From Anisus vortex (Eukaryota > Mollusca > Gastropoda > Planorbidae), in assembly GCA_949126835.1 (NCBI GenBank), contig OX421507.1, positions 28,222,822 to 28,286,821 on the forward strand: a stretch of DNA of 64,000 nucleotides, read 5' to 3'. The notes below the pieces were generated by a model that did no database searches, was not told the origin of the DNA, and was given only the letters and a program-made list of their open reading frames with translations. This document shows, piece after piece, positions 36,801-45,800 of this stretch. Made by a program: the position numbers and the translations under genes. The number at the start of each line of letters is the position of its first letter. Position 1 is the first letter of the stretch.

Positions 36801-39800
36801 AGAAGTGTAATATACTGTTAGTTTTATTGAGGGGCGGGGGGGGGGAGAAGGTAAACACATTATCTAACGAAGCCTACATATATTATGATCTTTTCATTTG
36901 CAGTCTTTTCAATGAATAACATAATTTTACCTTTAATTATTTAGTATTTAAGTTTAATGCTCAAAATAAAAAAAAAAATGTTTATCATACCATTGTTTTA
37001 ATTAATCAATATTATATTTTACCGCGATAGTTTATTATAAATAGTAACACAAATGGAGGATATTAGATAATGTTAACACCAAACTATATTTTTTTACTTT
37101 TTTCGTCAAACAATGTTTGGAATAATACATTGAAATCATTGAAAATCTTTATATATAAAAAGATCGTGTTTGTGTCCCCACGGATCCCTATTGTGTCACT
37201 GACTTTTTTAGGCCTAGTCCTATATACTGTCTAATAGCTTTTCACATCTGACATGTGCCTTCTCTAGCTAAGTTGTTAACGTAGAGGACTGCTGTGCGTG
37301 CGAGCGGGTTCGATTCTCCAGTTAGACTATGCCTATTTTTTTTACCGGATTTACATTTATTCGTAGAACTTTTTAATTCCTATCAAACATATTTGCCGGC
37401 CGTAACTCATTGTTAGCTTGAATGGGTTGAGGGAGGGAGTTGAAAAAATTGACATAATTTTATAGGAAAGTTTGACAGTTGTTAAAGTTAAATAATTAAT
37501 TAATTAATTGGTCATTTATATAGCGCCTCACTCAATGCTAATAAAAGCATGCTCAGCGCGCTCACAAAATCGAAACGACAATAACGCTCTAAAATAGTTT
37601 TAAACAATGTTTCGGCCGATGGAGGCACGAAACGACAATAACATTTTAAAATAGTTTCAAACAAGTTTTTTGCTAATGGATGTGTATTTGATCAATTTAG
37701 TTGAAAAGAAAAGTCTTCAAATTCTTCTTGAATGCCTTTTTTGACACAGAGTTTTTCAGTGTCTCAGGTAAGCCGTTCCACAGTGAAGGCGCCACAGATT
37801 CAAACGAGCGTACACCAATAGGGGAAGGAGTAGAAGAACTAAAAATTGTAACGTAATTCACGATATTTTAAATTTAAACTTTTCATTTTCAGTCTTTTAA
37901 ATAATAATAATAATATTTGTATAGCGCTGCCAACAAACATAATGTAAGCTCAGAGCGCGTTTAACATACAACTAAGAATACGGATATTACACTAGGCCAG
38001 GTGACAGAGCTAAATTGAAGATTAAAAAAAAGACAAAACAAATAAATGTAGCATTAACCGACCCAACCCATAAATAAGACAGTAAGTTTCTAAAGCATGT
38101 TAAATGTTATCTAAGTTAAATATTGAAATAATGAGTTTTTAAGTTCTTTTTGAAAGTAACAGTAGAGCTTGTTCGCCTCAGTTGAATGGGAAGTTGATTC
38201 CACACCTTCGGACCGGATACTGAGAAGGCTCTAAGGCCAACGGTCGTCAGAGAGAAAAGGGGCACTTCCAGAAGCGATGAGTTTGCAGAACGAAGTGTTA
38301 TTTGCGGGACATAAGGTCTGATTAGTGCCTTGAGATAGGACGGAAACTCGTTATTAAAAATGCACTGATGGCAAATTAGCGCCACTTTATACTCAAGTCT
38401 GGCTTTCACGGGGAGCCAGTTCCCGAGTCTCTTTTAGACTTGCACATAAACAAACGCGAAGTACTTTTATGTATTCGTTGTAGCCTGGCGATTTAATGAC
38501 ATAAATGACATATATATTTCTGTTTGATTTAAAACTGACAACTCTAGCCTGCATGTTTTTTTTGGGTTTAAAATGAGATTAAGCTTTTTTTTTTTTTTTT
38601 TTGTTTTTTTTGTTGTTTTTTTGTTAGGGGGGGGTGTTATCGGGCAAAATCTAGATATCAGACTGCACAAATAAGAAATCTACTTCGACTGTTAGAATTT
38701 AAAGCCTATGTTATTCATAGTAGAAAAAAAGAAAAAAGACAAATACAATTTATTGCTCTGGTAAAGAAGTATTTTTAAAATGTATGCACTGTTGTTTTAC
38801 ATACACATGAGGTTAAGGTACAAGCGCCTGCTCTTTATTACCGATCGAATGATCGGTCACCTGGTACTATATATATATATGTGTATATATGTCTGGAAAT
38901 TTTCTTCAAAAGCGCTCTAACGATTATCTTCATGTTTTAATGCACGACTTGTTTCACCTAAAAAGAAATCTACAGCTTTTCGGCCCCACAAATAAAAATC
39001 GGAAATGGGCGTTAAACAAAAATACACATTAGATTTATCGTAGATATTGATTTTGGCCGTGAAAACATGCCATTGCTCGACCCACGTGTAGTGCGGATTT
39101 AACAGCGGTGTTTTGTTGCGTCGCAGTTATGACGTTTCGGGAATACCCGTAGGCTTACTACAGCAGAAAGAAGTTTAATTTCTTGTTTAAACTACTGTTG
39201 GGAACCGATGATAGAAATAATTTAAAGCAAGACCAAGTGTAATTTATGTAATGCAGGGGTGTCCAAACTACAGCCAGTGGGTAACGCGCGGGCGGACAAA
39301 TGATAGTATGCGGCCCTCGCGGCTTATTTAGATTAGAACGTCTTCAATATATTTTAGATTAAACTTCAATATATTTTAGATTAAATTAATAAAAAAAGAA
39401 AAACTAATACATATTTACGAATTATCTAATAGTGAGATAATAGTTTGCCGTTTAAATAATAACAGAATTAGATGAAGTTTCACCAAACTAAAGGTCTATT
39501 TTTAACTTTCTTTTATCTGACATTTTTTGAAAATAAAACACCTCTAAAACTTTTTTTGTGTTTAAACAATGAATAGCTGTATATAGTGTACACTGTAGCA
39601 AATTACACTGCACTGTATAAAGTGTTCACTGTAGCAGTATACACTACGCTGTATATAGCATACAATGTAGCAGTATACTCTACACTGTAAATAATAAACA
39701 CTGTATTAGTATCCACTTTTTTAAAAATTCAATGAATGTTTCATTAAAAATATGTATGATTTGCTTGTAAAGGCCTACCAGAGTAAGATATATTAGAATT

Positions 39801-42800
39801 TGTTAACATTGTCAATTCGAAATCTGGTAAACTAGAAAAGATGTAAATTCAGTATATTCGTATTTTCCTTATAACAATAGTCAGAAGTGTAATATACTGT
39901 TAGTTTTATTGAGGGGCGGGGGAGAAATTAAACATATGATCTAACGAAGCCTATATATATATTATGATCTTTTCATTTGCAGTCTTTTAAATGAATAACA
40001 TAATTTCACCTTTAAGAATTTAGTATTTAAGTTTAATGCTCAAAATTAAAAAAAAACAACATTTTATCATACCATTGTTTTAATTAATCAATATTATATT
40101 TTACCGCGATAGTTTATTATAAATAGTAACACAAATGGAGGATATTAGATAATGTTAACACCAAACTATATTTTTTTACTTTTTTGTCAAACAATGTTTG
40201 GAATAATACATTGAAAACATTGAAAATCTCTATATATAAAAAGATCGTGTTTGTGTCCCCACGGATCTCTATTGTGTCACTGACTTATTTAGGCCTAGTC
40301 CTATATACCGTCTAATAGCCTTTCACATCTGACATGTGCCTTCTCTAGCTAAGTTTTTAACGTAGAGGACTGCTGTTCGTGCGACCCGGGTTCGATTCTC
40401 CAGTTAGACTATGCCTATTTTTTTTTACCCGATTTACATTTATTCGTAGACCTTTTTAATTCCTATCAAACATATTTGCCGGCCGTAACTCATTGTTAGC
40501 TTGAATGGGTTGAGGGAGGGAGTTGAAAAAATTGACATAATGTTATAGGAAAGTTTGACAGTTGTTAAAGTTAATTAATTAATTAATTAATTGGTCATTT
40601 ATATTGCGCCTCACTCCATGCTAATAAAAGCATGCTCAGCGCGCTAACAAAATCGAAACGACAAGAACACTCTAAAATAGTTTTAAACAAGGTTTCGGCC
40701 GATGGAGGCACGAAACGACAATAACATTTTAAATTGCTGATGGATGTGTATTTGATCAATTTAGTTGAAAAGAAAAGTCTTCAAATTCTTCTTGAATGCC
40801 TTTTTTGACACAGAGTTTTTCAGTGTCTCAGGTAAGCCGTTCCACAGTGAAGGCGCCACAGATTCAAACGAGCGTACACCAATAGGGGAAGGGGTAGAAG
40901 AACTAAAAATTGTAACGTAATTCACGATATTTTAAATTTAAACTTTTCATTTTCAGTCTTTTAAATAATAATAAAAATAATAATAATAATATTTGTATAG
41001 CGCTGCCAACAAACATAATGTAAGCTCAGAGCGCGTTTAACATACAACTAAGAATACGGATATTACACTAGGCCAGGTGACAGAGCTAAATTGATGATTA
41101 AAAAAAAGACAAAACAAATAAATGTAGCATTAACCGACCCAACCCATAAATAAGACAGTAAGTTTCTAAAGCATGTTAAATGTTATCGAAGGTAAATATT
41201 GAAATAATGAGTTTTTAAGTTCTTTTTGAAAGTAACAGTAGAGCTTGTTCGCCTCAGTTGAATGGGAAGTTGATACCACACCTTCGGACCAGATACTGAG
41301 AAGGCTCTAAGGCCAACGGTCGTCAGAGAGAAACGGGGCTCTTCCAGAAGCGATGAGTTTTCAGAACGAAGTGTTCTTTGCGGGACATAAGGTCTGATTA
41401 GTGCCTTGAGATAGGACGGAAACTCGTTATTAAAAATGCACTGATGGCAAAGTAGCGCCACTTTATACTCAATTCTGGCTTTCACGGGGAGCCAGTGGAG
41501 CGAGCGTAGAAGGGCAGTTCCCGAGTCTCTTTTAGACTTGCACATAAACAAACGCGCAGTACTTTTATGTATTCGTTGTAGCCTGGCGATTTAATGGCAT
41601 AAATGACATATATTTCTGTTGGATTTAAAACTGACAACTCTAGCCTACATGTTTTTTTTGGGTTTAAAATGAGATTAAGCTGTTGTTTCTTTTTTTTTTT
41701 ATCGGGCAAAATATAGATATTAGACTGCACAAATAAAAATCTGCTTCGAATGTTAGAATTTAAAGCCCATGTTATTCATAGTAGAAAAAAGAAAAAAGAC
41801 AAATACAATTTATTTGTCTGGTAAAGACGTATTTTTAAAATTTATGCACTGTTGTTTTACATACACATGATGTTAAGGTACAAGCGCCTGCTCTTTATTA
41901 CCGATCGAATGATCGGTCACCTGGTACTATCATTTAACTGAGATAAAAAAGAATTAATATTAGCAGGTGTTAGATCCTTATCTTGGCTAACAAATGATAA
42001 TGTTTACATAATAATTAACATATATTAAATATGTGAAAGTATAGTAATAAATTATTGTATTTGATATAAATGAAAATGGATGATAATCATAAACTCGTCA
42101 ATTTTGTAATAAATATAAAACGCTATAGCGACTTTCTCTATACAAAATATCGTTTGTTTTTGGCCTTAGTCTTGCTATGGAGTTAAATTAATTGTCCCAT
42201 AAAAAATAATTGTTAAATAGTAAAATAGAGCAGGTTGACTTTTAAGCTGTTGGCACGCTGAATGATTTAGAAATCCTAGTTTGGCACTCTGTTGTCTAAA
42301 GGTTGCCGATCACTGGTCTAGAGTGTAGAGCTTTAGCAGTTAGATGTAGTAAACAAAAGAGTATCAACATAGTTCTTTTTTAAAGAATGAATTGAGCGAA
42401 ATATCTTATGGAGGCCTATGTATCATATACTATTTTTTTATGCTCTACGTAAATTTTGTTTTTAAGCGTAGTCTTGCTTGTTGACGGTGGTTTCATTGAT
42501 GTAAAATTGTTGCCCAATGGAAATTATAAAGAAATAGTCCATGCTTAAGGAATAACACAATAACACTTCGCATTTTACAATTGTATTGTGATGTATTTCT
42601 AAGTAAGAATGTAATTATTTATGCATTATGACTATTTTAGGTGTCTAGATAATTAAATGGCTTTTAAATTTGGTAACACTTTGAAATAATTTTAGATAAT
42701 TGCATATTTGGAAAGTGCAGAGATGTGGCTTTATAGAAGAATGCAGCTAGTGGCATGAACATAGAAAACATTTAATGTGGAGATGCCCCAAAGGGCAAAT

Positions 42801-45800
42801 GCTAATGAAGAAGTCACTGTAAAAATCATGAAGAGAAAATCAACGTTTGTAGGCCACATAATAAGAAAGGATAACATAAAATAAACATAATGATAACTGG
42901 AAAACTGGAGGGAAAGAAGGAAGATAGTAGATGATCTAACGACATGGCATGGCATGGACAAACAACAGAAATGCTAAAGTTTGCCAAAAGAAACGATACG
43001 TAAAAGGCTTGATCGCCTACGCCAACCGCCAACCGGAATGGCATTTTATGATGATGACAATGAAGGCTTTGAATGGTCTTACACAATGACATATTAGCGG
43101 GATGATAAATAAAAATTAAAATGAATATTGGTAGTTGGCTAATATAAGTTGAGAGACGATTGCTAATTACTGTTTGCGTTGCTTCTTCCGAAAGAACTGG
43201 AGCAATCCCCCTCAGTGGCAGCTTCAAAGCCATCGGGATTCATACTGGGGATCAAATGGATGTCCGTGTTGTCCACGAGCCTGGTCACTCTGGGGTCCTT
43301 GCCGTAGTTCTGAAGCAGGTACTGCGCAAGGTACAGGATCAACTCTCGCCCGACAGCCTCGTTGCCGTGCATATTGCCCACGAACTTGAACTTGGGCTCA
43401 CCGATCTCTCGTTCCCTGACTCGATCAGAAATCTGAATATAAAAAAATGTAAGTTTAAGATAGGTTAAGATAGGTTATGTATTCCTTTTATAAAAGACCG
43501 GCCAAGCCCCAACTGAAGAGGAGACCAGGAAGAGTAGATGGGATTGGATAGGTCACACACTACGCAAACCAGGAAATAACATTACAAGACAGGCATTGAG
43601 ATGGAATCCCCAAGGAAAAAAGGAAGAGGGGTCGCCCAAGAAACACACGGAGGCGTGACCTGGAAGCCAAAATCACCAAGATGGGTTTCAGCTGGAACCA
43701 GTTAGAGAGGATGGCCCAGGATAGGAGAATCTTGAGAACTGTTGGAAACAGTTATATGCGCCGTCAACAGTTACAGAGAACATACAACGAATAAAAGACG
43801 AAAATGTATACATGTACAGGTGAATACTGCTACCGGAATAGGTGCGTCTTTAGCCGACTCCTGAAGGTGTTGACGCTAGGGCTCTGGCAAAGCTGTAGAG
43901 GGAAGGCTTTCCAGAGGGATGGGCCCCCATAGGAGAATGCACCTTGGCCAGCGGACACTAGCTTCGCACTTGAAGACATCAGTGCATCAGAAATCGAGCG
44001 GTAGCCAGTGCAGAGATCGGAGCAGAGGAGTGATATGAGTCGTCTTCTTGTTCTTAAGGACCAGTCGGGCAGCACAGTTCTGGACACGTTGGAGGCCCTG
44101 AAGGGAGGAGCCTAGGCTGAGAGGCCAGCCAAGAGCGAATTGCTATAATCCAAGCGGCAAAAGAGGAGACAGATGACAAGCTTAACACAAGCTTGGTGAG
44201 ATAGCGACGGATGGCGGCAATACGAAGCAGATGAAAGAAGCAGATTTTGGTAAATAATGAGATGTGGGGCTGCAATGACAGCGGGGAGTCCACATAGACA
44301 TCAAGGCTCTTGACAGTCTGGGAGAAAGGTACTGTTGTGTCGGCCAGCTGAAGATCGGACGCAGTGAGAGAAACGACCCTCCGTCTCGTACCGATGATAA
44401 AAGCTTCTGTCTTCTCACTGTTCAACTTTAACTTGTTTTCCGTCATCCAGTTCTTGATGTCTAGGAAACAGAGTGAGATGGAAGGAAGCAAGGAGCCCGT
44501 CGAAGTCTTCAGGCTCATCACTGTTATAGAGCTGGGTGTCATCGACGAAATAATGGTATTTCAGGTTGTGGCGTTCGATGACAAAGGAGAGGGGTTGGGT
44601 GTAAAGGGTGAAAAGAACTGTATCGAGAACAGACCCTTGTGGCACACCGTAGCAGACATGAACAGACTGGGAGGATAGAGTGGACAGACAGCTGAAGCTG
44701 ACAGCCGCTAGTCACTACTTAGACTACTATGTATACCACCCAGGCAGCAAACCAGCGGGCGGTGGTGTTGTCTTCTTCGGAGCAAAGTTGTGAGTTGGAT
44801 GTCCAGAAAAGCATGCACGTCACGCTGCACAACTGGACAGCTCTAAAATCTAAAAGAAATGCCGCGAGTTGAGGCACTTATATTTAACGCATGGAATAGT
44901 CTTCCAGAATGCTCCAGTAAGGTGAAGAAGTTGGCATTTGGAGTGCTGACGATCTTCTAGTCAACATATTCGTGCGAGCAATCGTTTTCTTGCATGAAAT
45001 ATAATTTTTTAAAAGTTAAGTATGGCCCATACTCCGACAGGGGTTTAAAGGCATAAGTAAGTAAGTTAGTAAATGTTCGTACCTAAACCTAACCCTCACC
45101 CTGTATAAACTCAGATTTATAAGCCAGAGATACACGAAGAAAAACAGACCAGATGGTGTAGCTAATGCAAGAACAAAAAAAGGAGGAGGGCTAGCGCGAA
45201 GACTGAATGGCGAGTTTTAAAGACCAGTGTTAGTTGTTAACTTGGAGCATTACTATGTTATAAGTAAGGCATACCGAGATAAATATAGCGATAGACTGAC
45301 ATAGATAAATATAATAATAATAATGGTCATTTTTATAACGCTTCTATCCATGCTGTTAAATTTGGCATGCTCAGCGCGCTCTCTGTGTGAATTGTAGTGG
45401 TACATGTATTAGTATACAAGGCACACATCCACTAGCCAAAAGAGGAAGGTCTTTAAGCGAGAGTGGCGAATAGATAAGTGGCAGTCTGATAAAGAAACGG
45501 AGCGAGAATGAAAGATTTAAAGACAGACATGTGGAAAAAAAGAAGAAGATAGAAAGACGAAACAGTAACTGTGATAGAACCAGAGTAAACTGTAAACAGG
45601 GGCGAAAAGAGAGGGGCAGAGCGAAAAGAAAGATGGAACTGAATCCCAGTCACTTGGCAATATCAACACACCCCTTACCTGGATGACGGTCAGCTTTCTT
45701 CCCTGCACAGATGTCCCGATGTCATACACTTTGGCCAGGCTGGGATACTCCGTAGCCAGCCTGTTGAGGAGTGCCTGCATATCGTCGTAGTGGTGATATT

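Larger units (their letters stand above)
35802..38864 (+). mobile_element. Helitron-like copy 4, 5' end truncated by about 35 bp
   Basis: Begins near TGTCTGGAAATTTTCTTC directly next to the 5' end of inverted copy 3; ends hairpin then CTGG at 38861-38864. With copy 3 it forms an inverted repeat of about 3.1-kb arms. Carries LINE E (37490-37820, minus) and LINE C (37905-38430, minus). Confidence 0.75.
25785..41930. repeat. Cluster of five Helitron-like elements (four direct, one inverted)
   Basis: Each copy is about 3.1-3.5 kb. The 5' end is TCCTATACTATAATACGAG..TTGTATGTA, then TGTCTGGAAATTTTCTTC. The 3' end has a perfect 7-bp stem ACCGATC-GAAT-GATCGGT, then CAC, then CTGG, then T. A 5' TC after A, and a 3' hairpin followed by CTRR and T, are hallmarks of Helitrons. 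No Rep/helicase gene is present, so these are non-autonomous. Copies 1 and 2 form one subfamily (both carrying a SINE-2); copies 3 to 5 form another (carrying LINE C and LINE E pieces). Confidence 0.75.
38865..41930 (+). mobile_element. Helitron-like copy 5
   Basis: Starts near TGTCTGGAAATTTTCTTC (about 38890); ends hairpin, CTGG (41921-41924), TACTAT, then unique DNA (catttaactg). Very close in sequence to copy 4. Carries LINE E (40560-40890) and LINE C (40970-41551). Confidence 0.75.
14854..43170 (-). other. Carboxypeptidase intron 2 (28.3 kb)
   Basis: Bounded by donor A|GTAATT (43170-43169) and acceptor TTTTTCAG (14861-14854). Contains almost only transposons and simple repeats, listed separately. 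Confidence 0.9.
43433..45678 (-). other. Carboxypeptidase intron 1 (2.2 kb)
   Basis: GT-AG intron, largely filled by two LINE remnants in opposite orientation and a LINE E tail (45310-45450). Confidence 0.88.

Noticed and set aside
42826..43233. 135-codon minus-strand ORF overlapping exon 2
   Set aside because: Runs in a different frame from the conserved carboxypeptidase reading and covers an antisense LINE fragment.
44364..44678. 104-codon plus-strand ORF
   Set aside because: Shadow of the L2-like reverse transcriptase on the opposite strand.
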